A stretch of 64,000 nucleotides of DNA. Origin: Anthopleura xanthogrammica. Lineage: Eukaryota; Cnidaria; Anthozoa; Actiniaria; Actiniidae. The notes below the pieces were generated by a model. That model made no database searches. It was not told where the DNA came from and saw only the letters and a list, made by a program, of their open reading frames with translations. Below are positions 49,293-62,200 of this stretch, piece by piece. Made by a program: the position numbers and the translations under genes. How positions within the stretch are numbered: the stretch's first letter is position 1; each line of letters opens with the position of its first letter. Location: positions 15,411,291 through 15,475,290 of the forward strand of contig OZ025206.1 of assembly GCA_964019055.1 (NCBI GenBank), given 5' to 3'.

Positions 49293-49520
49293 CACAGGGA
49301 GCCCAATTTAGATAAAAGTAAAAGGTGAAAATAAAATCGGAAAAAAAATCGCGTTTAATTAATTTTTTAATTCGTGGTCCTCTATAATACGAACAAGTAA
49401 AACAATCCGTTCGTATTATAGAGGACATTATCTTGACCACGAATTAAAAAAAAAATTAAACGCGATGTTTTTCCGATTTTATTTTCACCTTTTACTTTTA
49501 TCTAAATTGGGCTCCCTGTG
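49293..49520. mobile_element. Near-perfect palindromic MITE in intron 7 of copy 2
   Basis: A 228-bp element with ends CACAGGGAGCCCAATTTAG and CTAAATTGGGCTCCCTGTG, flanked by the direct repeat GTGAGAC (49286-49292 and 49521-49527). The arms run almost to the centre (CGTATTATAGAGGAC inverted). It is absent from the same intron of copy 1, so it arrived after those copies separated. High arm identity suggests recent activity. Confidence 0.9.
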
Positions 49521-52090
49521 GTGAGACAATAGCTTTTTCAGTGTTTGACTTTATTGTACTTCTCTTTCATGCCTTTGTCACTTCTTGCGTGCTGTGTTAA
49601 TTAACAGAGCACGAAAAATCTGGTCTATATAGCTTGAATATAGGAGTAAAACTTTCATCTCTTTTTTAGGCAAATATATTTGCACTGGTATATTCATGGA
49701 AGGAGGTAACCGGACCATGATCGATGGTTATGGTATGTAGATCATTCTCTTTAGTTACTCTTCTTTCGATTACTTGTTTACCACAAGATTATAAAACCTG
49801 ACAGGCTCGTGTAAATATACCCTGGAAGTTGTGGAGCGACTTCAATCCTCCCCTAAATCCATCCCTGGTGCTTTGACTTTACTTACAGGAGCTGGCACAA
49901 GTGCTCGTACATACTACGATACTCATGCACAACAAGCAATGGCACGTGGAATGAAGAGCCACCCTAATGACCATCCTGCTACAGTTACAATGTCACGATT
50001 AATGGACAGGTACTGCCAGGTTGTCTTGTATCTGGGATCATATTTGTAAACTGAGTCATTTATTTGTGTACTACTGGCAAGTTGAATTTGTTATTATCAT
50101 TGTAAGCTGGTAGGGCTAGAGCACTAGCATCACCCCTGGGGTCTTGGGTTGATTCAGTTCCTCGACTCGCATCACATGTAGAACTGATTACCTGGATCTC
50201 TTTATTGATTCGAGGGTTTTCTTTGGGTCTCGAGTTTTCCACGGACCATTGAAAACCCAACAATCTGTGATGTAACCATGCCCAGATTGGTACTTGGTTT
50301 GTCAATTGGAGATTGTCGCTTCTTCTGTCCTTCTAGCTGTCTATCTGCCTACCTGTCTGTCTGTCCTTCTACCTGTCTGTTTGTCTGTCTGTCTGTCTGT
50401 CTTTCTATCTGTCTGCGACCTGCATAATTTTGTATTTCCAAAATTAATCGTACTAACCAAATTGGTTATAGGTACCTACATGAGGATTACCATGGAATTT
50501 TTTACAGCAAGTCACAGAATCTCAGGCGTGAATTAAAAAAAGCTTACGATGAAGCCTTTGAAAAGTACGACGTTATTATCATGCCAACGATTCCTAAGAA
50601 GGCTGCCAAGATTCCTCCGCCAAACCCATCATTGGCTGGTGAGTGCCGTTAATCATACAGGGTTTTTTTATGTATATTTATAATTATGGTTTCGAGTGGC
50701 ATTGTTTTTTTAGTAAAGCAGACTTCGTATGAGAAGTCACGGTACACGGCACGGTTACGGCGCGGCGCCAACACGGCACCGAATGTCCAATGTTTTCGTA
50801 GAAGGCACTGACAAGGACACGGCAACACGCGGTCCTTGCAGTAAGTTTTTCATGGTCATACGAAAACTGCTTTATACACACGAGCCTTCAGGCAAGTTAT
50901 ACTGACAATAATGAACTTTCGCATGCTGTGGCGCTAATGAAGAAATCACTGGCGGGTCGGAGAATGAACTATAATTGCTTGGTGGTGCTTCATTCCTTCC
51001 TTCCTTTCCCTATACGGTTAACATTCCTTTTTTCCCCTCCTAACTCAGTCGAGTCAAGTTCTTTCCCTGCCTTGGATGGGCGGAGAGAGGGGGCGAGTTT
51101 AAAGCGTCATGCTACTAGGCTCAAATCTTCACGCGTCCACATGAATCCTAAAATCTAATTTTACTGAGTCTGGAGGGGAAAATGGGACTCTCTCGCAGTG
51201 TATCCTTTCCCCGCCTTGTCCTATCAGCCTTTGCCGTCTCAATGTGCTCCTGTGTTGGCAAGTCTTCCATTAGCTTACATAGCACAATCCTTTGTTTTCT
51301 CTTAGAATATCTGGAAGCGGCGTTTGGATGGAATCCCAACACGTGCCCATTTGACGTGACTGGTCACCCGTCCCTCACCATCAATGCGGGATTTTCTGAG
51401 GGACTACCTGTCGGGATGATGATCACTGGGAAAATGTTTGACGAGTCTACTGTACTGAACGTAGCCTATGCCTACGAGAAACTACGAGATGGAGTCAAGC
51501 AATAATATTAGGCAATAATATTAAGCAATAATAGTAATTTTTTAATGCAGTTGGAAGTCCTGCAGGAAATAATGATGCCAATTAAATATGCATTTTTAGA
51601 AACTTCAGTGTTCATAGAGTAGGGGGGTGAAATTTCAAGATGATAGGTGCTTGTATGTCCAAAGTCAATGGGGTGAGAAATAGAAAAACTGTAGGCAGCC
51701 TCCTTAAGGGATCAGTATATAGACCCCTTGCAGCACGTCGGAATGCAGCTGAATTTGGAGGTCAAACCACTAGGTTCCAATTTCTGATTTCATACAATGG
51801 AAAACCACTTATCACTACGTGCACTATTTATATGCATTATTTAAAAATCATAGATAGAAAATATCTTGGCTTTCGCGTCCATTTTACCCAGATTCATGCC
51901 ACGAAGCAGAAATATCCCAAATGCATAAATTAATAGCCGACTAACGTGACGTAAATCACGCCACACAGAATCTGCACTTTAGCATGTAAGTGTGCACGTG
52001 GCCCTTGAGTTTGCATGAGTTTGCCGGTCCAAATACTTCTTCTTGAAAAAGTTGGGTTATTTATTATAGTGTGTATCAGAGGAGCAGAGA

Positions 52091-55000
52091 ATGTCTGAGA
52101 AACCCACCAAGCAAAGTAGCCAAGGTAGGAGAAAAGAACATCTGATAGCAAGAGAAAATGAACTCTTGTGATGGGATGTAACATAGTAATGCTTCTCAGT
52201 GCTTCTCGTCTCCATAGCTTAGTCTGTTTTCATACATCTGGCAAAAATTCAAAAGCGTGTATGTGTGACGGATTTGGCGACTATTGTCACTGGTCCCACG
52301 GGTGCGAATATATGAGAACCTATTTACATTTCGGATAACTTCTCTTTCAACCTTGAAGCTGGTCGAACGTGTCTCCTCTGCTCCTTTACCAAAGGCTACA
52401 CAACAGGCTTAAGTTCTTCTCACTGTTCTCGATCATGGGCAAGTAATGTCGGCGAATTGGTTAGGTCAGTGTTACCTATCTATCTTCGCCGTCTTGTATG
52501 GTTAGATATTCTTGCAGTTCTTGTTTAGGTCGATATATTTATTTATAGATAGAATACATGTAAGTTGAAGGTCGGTGATGAGTCTGGCCGGTAATGAAAC
52601 CAGCAAGACCATAGTTATATTAAATAGAGGATTAAAGTGACCCCGGGGGTTAGACCCTTTGCGTGACATAACGTGACTTGTGGCATGGTCGAGGTTCATA
52701 AGTTCTAATTTACAAGTACAAATTTGTGCGGAGACCCATGTTTATAAGGTGCATGCCGTTCATTAATGTGTTTCCTGTGATTTGTAGATGAAACGTATCG
52801 ACACCCTGCTGTTCGTTCACCGAGTCTGGTCCGTCTCAATGAGATAGCTCACAGCCTCGATCTGGATTTGTCAGATGAAGAACTCAAGGAATTTCAAGGT
52901 TTGTAATTGTTAGATTATTATTATTATTATTTTCATTTCCTGACAGGATTCCCGTTTTCATCATTCCCAATGCTTTTATCCAGATGCAATAACTAAATCA
53001 CTCAAGACTACATATCAAAGGTTGTACGATCTGCCAGAGCCTAAGCTACCAGTAAAATATCCTCGCACCCAAGGTTACCGGCCGTCTGCCCAAGACAATC
53101 CATTGAACGCCTGGTAGGTAATTTTTTATGACTACTATAAATTCTTCTTGCATGTGAATGGCTCATTCCTGTATGTGAATGACTTTTACCGGTATGGGAG
53201 TGACTCTTACCGGTATGGGAGTGACTCTTACCGGTATGGGAATGACTCTTACCGGTATGTGAATGGCTCTTACCGGTATGTGAATGACTCTTACCGGTAT
53301 GGGAGTGACCTCCATTTTTCTTATCACAATAATGTGACTCCTTCCTACAAGGGCGTGACTCCTTCCATGTTATTGACCACTTCTTGGTATTTTTTCTGTT
53401 GAGGTATTGGAGATGTGATATTTCCGGTGCTACGAATGGAAAACTCCAGGGGAAATCTGTGGCCATCAAAGACAGCATTCCTGTAGCGAGTATCCCCATG
53501 ATGAACGGATCCCGGATACTGGAAGGTTTTATCCCAGACATAGATGCAACAGTCGTAACCCGGGTACTTGATCAAGGTGGACGCATTCTTGGTAAAGCAA
53601 CATGCGAGAACCTGTGCCTCAGTGGTGCAAGCTTTACATCTGCAACTGGACCTGTGCGTAACCCTGTGGATCGTACAAGGATTGCTGGAGGGTCGTCTTC
53701 TGGCTGTGCAGTATTGGTGAGTATATACCATAGAATTCACTCGTCAGGCAATGAATTTTAATGCACTATGAAAACCTATTTCAAGGTTCTACTTTCGATT
53801 ACCTGATAACAGTTTCCAACTGTGCAACAAGTATCGAGGTGACCCCCCCCCCCCCCCCCCCCGGGGTAAAATACACGCATCCCGCGCAGTTCACATAGAT
53901 TCCTATTCCCAGCCAACAGAGCGATGGATTTGTGATACATGACCATTAGTAGGTTTATACTAGTATGAGGGTCCTGAAGGGGGGGGGGGGGGGGGTAAAA
54001 TACACGCATCCCGCGCAGTTCACATAGATTCCTATTCTCAGCCAACAGAGCGATGGATTTGTGATACATGACCATTAGTAGGTTTATACTAGTATGAGGG
54101 TCCTGAAGGGGGGGGGGGGGGGGGGTCACCTACTAATCCCATTTCCCAGCCCAAAATTTGCAAAATCCCAGTCCCAGTAATGGCTAAATCCCAGTCCAGT
54201 GCATGAAATCCTCTTTCCCAGTCCCAAAAAGGTGCCAAATTCCAGCTCCCATTTTACCCCTTGAGGACCCTCTAATATTAAGTATACTACTAACACAGCT
54301 AACGAAGCTTTTTGAAGAACATTTTCCAACTCCCTGAGTTGGTAATTTTTTCATGACGGAAGCCTATTTGTCTTGGTCGCATATACACTGTATAATAATT
54401 CTAAAAACGTGTTTCTCATTAATTGGTGGTTATTCTGTTGATATCCCTCAGGTAGCTACAGGAGAGGTAGACATGGCTATAGGAGGTGATCAAGCTGGAT
54501 CTATTCGTATGCCTTCAGCTTGTTGTGGTATTGTTGGGTTAAAACCAACATTTGGTCTGGTTCCATATACTGGTATTTCATCTATGGAAGCTACACTGGA
54601 TCACACTGGACCCATGACTAGGACTGTCTATGATACTGCACTACTGCTTGAGGTAAGCAAACCATCTAAAATAGTTTTTTGGTAATTACAAATAATCTTT
54701 AATATCAGAAGTTTGTGTATATAGAAGTCTGTTTTCAAAAATAACCGCTCAAGCCGGGGTCCAAAGGAAGTGCCCGCAATATACAGAACTGTGTCCATAT
54801 TTAGCGGTTTCCATAGCGCGAGAGGTTCGACCATCTGTGACTTGATTTGTTGGAATATTTATTGATCAAATGCAATCATTAGCAAAACCATCATCATTTG
54901 TCTCGACTAGAGCCGTTATTCGGACATGGGTCAGCATGTGATGAAGGTAAGCAAAGGGTCGCGATTCGGATTTTTTTTTTAATTGTATCCTTCGTAATTC

Positions 55001-58000
55001 AGCATCTTCTGCTGAATGGCTGGTAAACACTTAACATTTTTAAAATGCTGTGTCCTGAATCTATGCCAGCATATAGTGCTTATACATAGTGATATCCACA
55101 ACTCCTAGGCAATAGCTGGGCGTGACCAAGACCTGGATCCGAGGCAGCCAAATGATTTGAAAGTACCTGAATACACTAAACAGGTATGGCATCATGAGGA
55201 TAACATTTGACATATTTTGGGGAAGGAACTGCATATAATTCTATACTAATTGCATGTGTTTCCATATGGTAGGGCTGATTCACTTTTTAACATAAGTATC
55301 AACAGAAACATAAGCAAAACTGAGACTGACTAGATACTTTTCCGTAATATTGAGCTAAAGCTCGCTAATGCATTGTTTGCCGTGAAATTCCTGGCTTAAG
55401 AAATGAAAAAGTTGCCATTAATGCTTTTATTATCCTTACCTCATGCAGTTTTTCTATAACACTTCTTAGTGGCGTAGCGAGGAGGGAAGGCCGCCCCCCC
55501 CCCTAAAATTTTCGGGTCAAGCATTTTTTCTTTGATGTATGATGTCAATGCCACTGGCGTAGGGATGGGGGCGGCCTTGTGCCACCCAATTCTTGCCGTA
55601 ATTAGTTTTTATTCTAGGTGCCCCCCCCCCCCCAGATCCTGGGTCTTTCCTACGCCCCTGATACTTCTGTTCGCTATTAACCTTCCTTTACCATGCTCGT
55701 GTTCTTCTTGTCCTCGTCCTCGTTCTCGTCCTCGTCCTACTTTTCTTCTTTTTCTTATTCTTCTAAACGAGTTTCCGGTTCCTTACGACCATTAACGCAA
55801 AGTCCTGCATAGAGTCTTATTTCTTTTATGTATTCCGTTCTAGCTAACAGGTGACATCAAGGGTCTTCGTATTGGTCTTGTTAAGGAGGGTTTTGATCCC
55901 AGTTTCGAGCCAGACGTCAATCAGCTGGTCAAACAATCAGCAGAAAGACTTGGAGAAGTTGGTGCAGTTGTTGAAGAGGTGTCGATTCCTTGGCACCTTG
56001 ATGGTAAGTCATCCTTAATTTATTCGGCAATGCTTTTTTTCAAAACCAATAGTGGCAATAGTGTTTTATTCGACAGCTTTGGACGAAAAATTGCGGATCT
56101 TCCCACTACAGCTAGTAATTTTAACCACATATGAAGAATTGCGCAAGTTACATTCTGTCCAGCCCTAAACTTCATGGACCGTTGAGGACTGCCCGAATGA
56201 GGACAGTATAAGCCACTCAATCAGAGGTTACAACCCAAGGCATGACCGCAGCTACCAGAACGATTGAATGGTTTTAACCGGACCACTTTTTACCGTCAGA
56301 AAAAAAAACACTTTTCCCCCTTGTAAAAAATATTCATTACCCGAGAAAACCGAACCCCTTTCCAAATGGTGGCTACTGCCATGCAAGGTGTTCGTAACGA
56401 AGCTAATTTTATTTGTGATTTCTGTAGGAATACACATTTTTTCCGGTATTGGCGTAGAGGGACAAAGCCGCACTATGCTTGACTGGTATGGTAAGTAAGT
56501 AAAATAGTGCTATATTTTCAGTGCCTACGATGCACATGAATATATATTAAGATATTGAGTAGCCAAAAAATGGCTGCTGTCCACGAGAGTGAACAGCGGT
56601 ATACCCACGTGCACTGCAGGCATCGCGCACCACATCATTCCTGGATTGGCTGTAATTTATACAATGCAAAGGATTGTGGGATATCTATTGTTATGTTAAT
56701 TTCATGTTCTATTTTCGGCACTGAGAACAAGAAATAGGTCTCCCGTTCCAAGGCCGAATAGAAATATGTAATACAATGAACAGCAATAACCAATACTCTC
56801 ACTTACTTACAGGTGCCGGCACAAGTGCTCGTACATACTACGATACTCATGCACAACAAGCAATGGCACGTGGAATGAAGAGCCACCCTAATGACCATCC
56901 TGCTACAGTTACAATGACACGATTAATGGCCAGGTAATAAGGTGAACAAAGAAAAGTCCTTAAAGGGGACATCTTACAAACATATATATTTTTTACAACT
57001 ATCACTCCCCCGCGGGGCTCTTCCATGAGGTTCGCTCCACACACATTACCACTACATTCTATATTTACAACATACAACACTCGACTCACATGTTGATTCT
57101 TACGGAGGGAGGAAAACGAGAGAACTTGGTGAAAAACTCTCGTGGCAAGGGAGAGAACAACACATCAAACATCTTTCTCCCCTGGTCCAGGTTTTGGTCT
57201 GCAATAGCCCACTTCCGAGAAATTCTTCGCTTGTCACGCACTAAGGTCTCAGTACGAGGCTATGTGCTATAGGTAAATTGAATTTATTCTTTTCTCCTGT
57301 CACGAATCACTGACCATTTAGCACTGAGCCTCACAATGAAGCCTTTGTACGTGACAAGCGAAGCATATCTCGGAAGTGGGCTATAGACCCCTTGCAGCAC
57401 GTTGGAATCCAGCTCAATTTGGAGAACAAAACAATAGGTTCCAATTCTCAGGAGATTCAAATTTTTTGGTTTTGCCCTCCAAATTGTGCAAGGGGTCTAT
57501 CGCTTTGGCATTGACTTTTGTTCTGATATTATCAGTTATTATCTCTGGCCTTAGGTACCTACATGAGGATTACCATGGAATCTTTTACAGCAAGTCACAG
57601 AATCTCAGCCGTGAATTAAAAAAAGCTTACGATGAAGCCTTTGAAAAGTACGACGTTATTATCATGCCAACGATTCCTAAGAAGGCTCCCAAGATTCCTC
57701 CGCCAAACCCTTCATTGGCTGGTGAGTGCGGTGTTACTGAAGCAGGGATTTTTGTAGCAAATCTTTCAGGAAAACCCGGTTCTTTTGATCTCTACTCGAA
57801 GCGAAAGAGAAGGGGAGGTTTACTGCAAAATACTAACAGAATTTAATTTCAATCAGAATTTTTTAGAAAAGATGACGGAGTTAGGCCCAAATAGCAACCC
57901 ATTTGCTGAGAAATAATAGATTGAAGTAGAAAACATTTTTTTCCTGCAGAATACCTAGAAAGGGCATTTGAGTTGATCCCTAACACTAGCCCATTTGACG

Positions 58001-58143
58001 TGAGCGGTCACCCGTCCCTCACCATCAACGCGGGATTTTCTGAGGGATTACCTGTCGGGATGATGATCACTGGGAAAATGTTTGACGAGTCTACTGTACT
58101 GAACGTAGCCTATGCCTACGAGAAACTACGAGATGGAGTTTAG
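52091..58143 (+). CDS. Amidase-signature hydrolase, tandem copy 3 (522 aa)
   Basis: Eleven exons: 52091-52124, 52788-52898, 52984-53113, 53404-53716, 54452-54652, 55109-55183, 55844-56003, 56428-56490, 56813-56933, 57555-57721, 57950-58143; 1569 nt in phase. The K/S/S triad is kept (TVAIKDS-type motif reads [20 protein letters not shown]). It differs from copy 1 in several places: GGDQAGS instead of GGDQGGS two residues before the nucleophile, exon 6 encodes [19 protein letters not shown], exon 8 encodes [18 protein letters not shown] with few identities to the [12 protein letters not shown] of copy 1, and the end lacks the last KQ. Intact and likely expressed; substrate range may differ from copy 1. 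The function is otherwise as for copy 1. Confidence 0.9.
53155..53312. repeat. 21-bp minisatellite in intron 3 of copy 3
   Basis: About seven units of GACTCTTACCGGTATGGGAGT with G/T and G/A variants. Copy 1 has only one or two units at the same place (40455-40500), and copies 2 and 4 lack it, so it expanded in copy 3. The regular frames it creates (YRYGSDS on one strand, SHSHTGK on the other) follow from the period being a multiple of 3. Confidence 0.9.
53838..54126. repeat. 122-bp tandem duplication between C and G runs
   Basis: Two almost identical units (about 53863-53997 and 53979-54125) begin GTAAAATACACGCATCCCGC and end ATGAGGGTCCTGAA followed by a 17-18-G run. A run of about 21 C precedes the first unit. 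The unit contains the ACCATTAGTAGG repeat also found near 16110-16240. It lies in intron 4 of amidase copy 3. Downstream (54130-54260) is a CCCAGTCCCAG-rich degenerate stretch. Confidence 0.85.
55470..55800. other. C-run and pyrimidine-rich block in intron 6 of copy 3
   Basis: Two C runs (55494-55503 and 55621-55634) with GGCGTAG-type words in their flanks (AGTGGCGTAGCGAGGAGGG and CACTGGCGTAGGGATGGGGG), then a CTCGTCCTCGTCCT tract at 55715-55738. It is probably a decayed transposon; no gene. Confidence 0.5.
57000..57180 (-). mobile_element. SINE-like fragment in intron 9 of copy 3
   Basis: Related to 32940-33090: both carry CTCACATGTTGATT, GGAGGGAGGAAAA-like and GGGAGAGAACAACACATCAA. Only the body is present here; the pol III box end is not visible. 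A TATAGACCCC-family MITE follows at 57382-57500. Confidence 0.55.
57382..57500. mobile_element. TATAGACCCC-family MITE in intron 9 of copy 3
   Basis: The left end is TATAGACCCCTTGCAGCACG and the right end TTGTGCAAGGGGTCTAT, with the inner pair CAATTTGGAGAACAAAACAA / TTTTGCCCTCCAAATTG. The right arm is shortened relative to 10522-10660. Confidence 0.8.
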
Positions 58144-59243
58144 ATGAAGAAGACGAACAAGTTAACAAAAGAATGTAACTTCATTTTGGCAGACCTGTAG
58201 AACCTGGTACCTTGGAAGAAATAATCCCAAACGGAAAAAGAAGTATTGTATGTCTGAAACCTTGTTGTTGCAGGTGTTGTTCGTTTCGTTCATTCATTGG
58301 GGGGGGGGGGGGGGGGGGGGATCTCTGCAATGGTTAGTTTCGATCAACGTTTCGAAAAAGAAGTAATGGAAGAATCATAATACTCTTTGCATAGAAAAGG
58401 TAATTAAAAACGAAGGGATAAAAGATTTAGGTCCCCCTTGTGATGTGCCCCTATGATCTAGGATTTCAAGAAATTTTCAGTCAATCAAAAAACTATAGCC
58501 AACACTTTCTACTTCCATGCGCTGGGGAACAAATTATACACTACGTGCTATCTAAATATATTATTTAAAAATCAGAATAATAAATATCTTGTGTCTCCCT
58601 TACATTTCATGGTTCACCCAGATTGCACTATCATCGTGTACATTTTTTACCTCTACTTTATCTTGGGCGTAATGTTTTCCCATTTCAGACCACGTGTCAT
58701 TCCGTAGTGTAATGTTCACGTGGTCTGAAATGGTAAATCGTTTCACTACACCAATTATGTAAAACGGCTGTGAAGGAGACTGCTTAAGATAGAGAGGTCT
58801 ATTCTCTGTGGTGACTGTTGAAAGTAATAATAATTTAATAACTTATTATAATAATTTAATAACTGATAAAGCGCAAAACTCTATGTACATATTCAATTGC
58901 GCTATAACTATTTACAAAGTATATTATAAATATATCAATATAAGATAATGGAATTAAAATATGATGTGTCGAAAATAGGTAAGTAATCACGATTTACGAA
59001 TCATTCTAGCAACTATGGCTGTAAGAAGGCCCTAGTAAATAACAGTGTCTTGAGTAAGTAAGACGACTAACGTGACGTAAAGAAGCACAATGGTCACGCT
59101 ACGAACGCGTCTCACTAAGCAGACAGATAATATCACCTATACTGTTTCACATTTGCATATTCCCTTGTCTGACTCGTTGAAGGTGCGATCTTCTGTAAGA
59201 ATTCTTTTGCTCAAAGGTCCTTCGACTTGCTTGTGGCTGCACA
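58144..59243. other. Spacer between amidase copies 3 and 4
   Basis: It holds about 20 G at 58300-58319 and a perfect-looking hairpin at 58681-58735 (CCATTTCAGACCACGTG ... CACGTGGTCTGAAATGG). Parts of the conserved amidase upstream block (from about 58465) and an AT-rich segment (58820-58980) follow. No gene. Confidence 0.55.
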
Positions 59244-62200
59244 ATGTCTGAGGATCAATCCAAGCAAAGTAACAAAGGTAGGAGAAAACATCAAAGCATT
59301 TAAGCTGTTTCTTTAATTTCGACAAAACGCTTTATTATAAAATGCAGAGTCGATGGATAACATTTACTTGATGTGTAGTGCACTCAGTAAATGTATTAGT
59401 AGTAGCAGCACAAACCGCGTAATGTAGCACTGATAGTTCTCTATACTATAGTTCATCTGTCTACGATCGGGTCATGCAGGCATGCAAACAGCTAGAGTCT
59501 AACTTCAGATTATCTGTCGTGTAACGTGTAGCATATTGAGCCCGACTAAACACTTATCACTTGCTTATGGCGCCTGTTGTTCAATTGGTGACTCTAAGTA
59601 GAGACTTCCTTTTATAACGAGTTGTGTATCATTTCGTGCTTGCGTGACATAACGAATGCTTCGCCGGTAAGTTTTTCAACAGTCTAAATATTGTGTATGA
59701 ATATGATCGTCTAAATATTCCAGACATCCCTCTATCTTATAAGCTTCGTAAACATTCTGGGCTCGTATACTGGGATGTGTGTGAACCACGTATGGTGATA
59801 TGGTGATGGATAAAAGGTAATATAGACCAGCATGCATGGCTTCTTCAAATTTATCTAAAAAATGACAAATTCACTTGGGGCGAGTATCACTGAGTTAAAC
59901 ATAGAATATAGACCTGTAAACAAAACTTTCTTGTACTTAAATAATGGATGATATGACTGATGACTGATAAATATATTGTGTTTGTTTTGTAGAAGAAACA
60001 TATCGACATCCTGCCGTTCGTCCACCGAGTCTAGTCCGCCTCAATGAGATAGCTCACAGCCTAAACCTGGATTTGCCTGACGTAGAGCTTAAGGAATTTC
60101 AAGGTTTGTAATCACTGGTATTTTGTACGACCCCAACATTTAGTACGCACATGAAGTCCATTCAAAGCGCCATTGTAAATTGCTAATGAGTAGGGAGCAA
60201 AGAAGGGCATCTTTTTGCTATCGCAAATGGATGCAAAATGCATTTTATATTCCCATTCATACATTGGAGGTGGAGCCACGACTGCAGGAGTTGCACAATC
60301 CCCTCGACATTTTGGACTCAATTTTTAAAACTCCCAATTCTTATTAAAACATGCATGCACATTGTTTTCGTAAAAGCAACTTTCAGGGATGCCACAGCGA
60401 GCGTAGTTTGGTTGCAATTCTTTCCTCTACTACGCGTTGCAGTACTTTCGCCCTTATATTCTTATATAATTATATTCTTCACAAAATTGCATGCGCAAAT
60501 GCAGGATAATAGTGCTCATAAGCAACAACAAGTTTTTTTTTTTGAGCGCTGTAGGAATACCATTGGTAGCATTTCCATTTATATTATTTTCTGGCAAGAT
60601 TCCCTTTTTTATTCCAAAATATACTTTTATCCAGATGCAATAACTAAATCACTCAAGACTACATATCAAAGGTTGTACGATCTGCCAGAGCCTAAGCTAC
60701 CAGTAAAATATCCTCGCACCCAAGGTTACCGCCCGTCTGCCCAAGACAATCCATTAAACGCATGGTAGGTATTCATCACCAACATTGCATATACAGACAT
60801 TATAAATTCCATTTCCATCTGTGAGTAACAACTCCCTGTGCTTCAGAGCTTAATAAGATTGAAAGTTTCTTATCACAATAATGTGACTGCTTCCTGCATG
60901 GGCGTGACTCCTTCCTCTAGGCGTGACTCCTTGTATGTTATTGACCACTTCTTGGTATTTTTTCTGTTGAGGTATTGGAGATGTGATATTTCCGGTGCAG
61001 CAAATGGAAAACTCCAGGGGAAAACTGTGGCCATCAAAGACAGCATTCCTGTAGCGGGTATCCCCATGATGAATGGATCTCGGGTATTGGAGGGTTTTAT
61101 CCCTGATATAGATCCAACAGTCATTACTCGCGTACTTGATCAAGGTGGACGCATTCTTGGTAAAGCAACATGTGAGAACTTTTGCTGTAGTGGCGGGAGT
61201 TTAACGTCTGCAACTGGACCTGTGCGCAATCCTGTAGATCGTACACGGATGTCTGGAGGATCGTCTTCAGGCTGTGCCGTTGTGGTGAGTACTAATACTA
61301 TGAATAGCATCTTTCAACAACCAAATCTATAGACCACTTGCAGCACATTGGAATGCAGCTCAATTTGGAGGGCAAAACAAAAGGTTCCAATTCTCAGGAG
61401 ATTGGATCTCTTTTGTTTTGTCCTCCAAATTGAGCTGCTTTGACGTCACGTGAAAGGGGTCTATATTGGCTAACATTTAACGAATGTGATATAACCATCA
61501 AAAACAATTCGCACTAACTGTGTTGTGGCTGCAATGAGAGAATTCAAGTGTGATGAAACTGTAAAACTTGAATCTTAGATTTCAAAGTCTTCTAGTTTAT
61601 TCTTCAAAGAACTAGATGACATTTAAGACCGGACAGCTTGATTATTGATGTGTAGAAATTCTAGAGTGGCGTTATCGATCTTAAAATAATGAGATTTTCA
61701 GCAAGAAAAAAAAAAGGAGGTTTGAATTGAAGGTTACTCGCGTTAGAAATCTTCCGTAGAAGCCCACCTCTCGTAAAATTTTCAGAATGAAAATGTGTTA
61801 ACATTTTTGGTGTGGTTGTCATTTTTTCGATATCCCTCAGGTAGCTACAGGAGAGGTAGACATGGCTATAGGAGCTGATCAGGGTGGATCTATTCGTATG
61901 CCTGCAGCTTGTTGTGGTATTGTTGGGTTAAAACCAACATTTGGTCTGGTTCCATATACTGGTATTTCAACTATGGAAGCTACACTGGATCATACTGGAC
62001 CCATGGCTAGGACTGTCTATGATACAGCACTACTGCTTGAGGTAAGTGAGTTTTCGTATTACAGAAGTCTGTTTTAAGTGAAGCCGGGGACCAAGAGAAG
62101 CGTCCATGTTAGAAAAGTGTCGGATTGTCCGTATTATCAAGGTTTGTTTGATAAGTAAATAAGTGTTACCTTGACAAAGGAATCACTGAAAAAGACCAGT

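Larger units (their letters stand above)
44690..51505 (+). pseudogene. Amidase-signature hydrolase, tandem copy 2, LINE-disrupted
   Basis: All eleven exons are present with intact splice sites: 44690-44723, 46265-46375, 46452-46581, 46794-46947 plus 47794-47951 (exon 4 in two pieces), 48495-48695, 48834-48908, 48979-49138, 49670-49732, 49889-50009, 50472-50638, 51306-51505. Exon 4 is split after codons for DIDATVV by an 846-bp LINE fragment that brings an in-frame stop. The exon pieces sum to 312 nt against 313 in the other copies, so one base is also missing. No full amidase can be made. The rest has no stops or frameshifts, so inactivation is recent. Exon 3 end to mid exon 5 resembles copy 4; elsewhere it resembles copy 1. 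Confidence 0.88.

Noticed and set aside
53041..53541. 166-codon - strand frame with SHSHTGK repeats
   Set aside because: It runs antisense over amidase exons 3 and 4 and the 21-bp minisatellite; the sense strand explains it fully.
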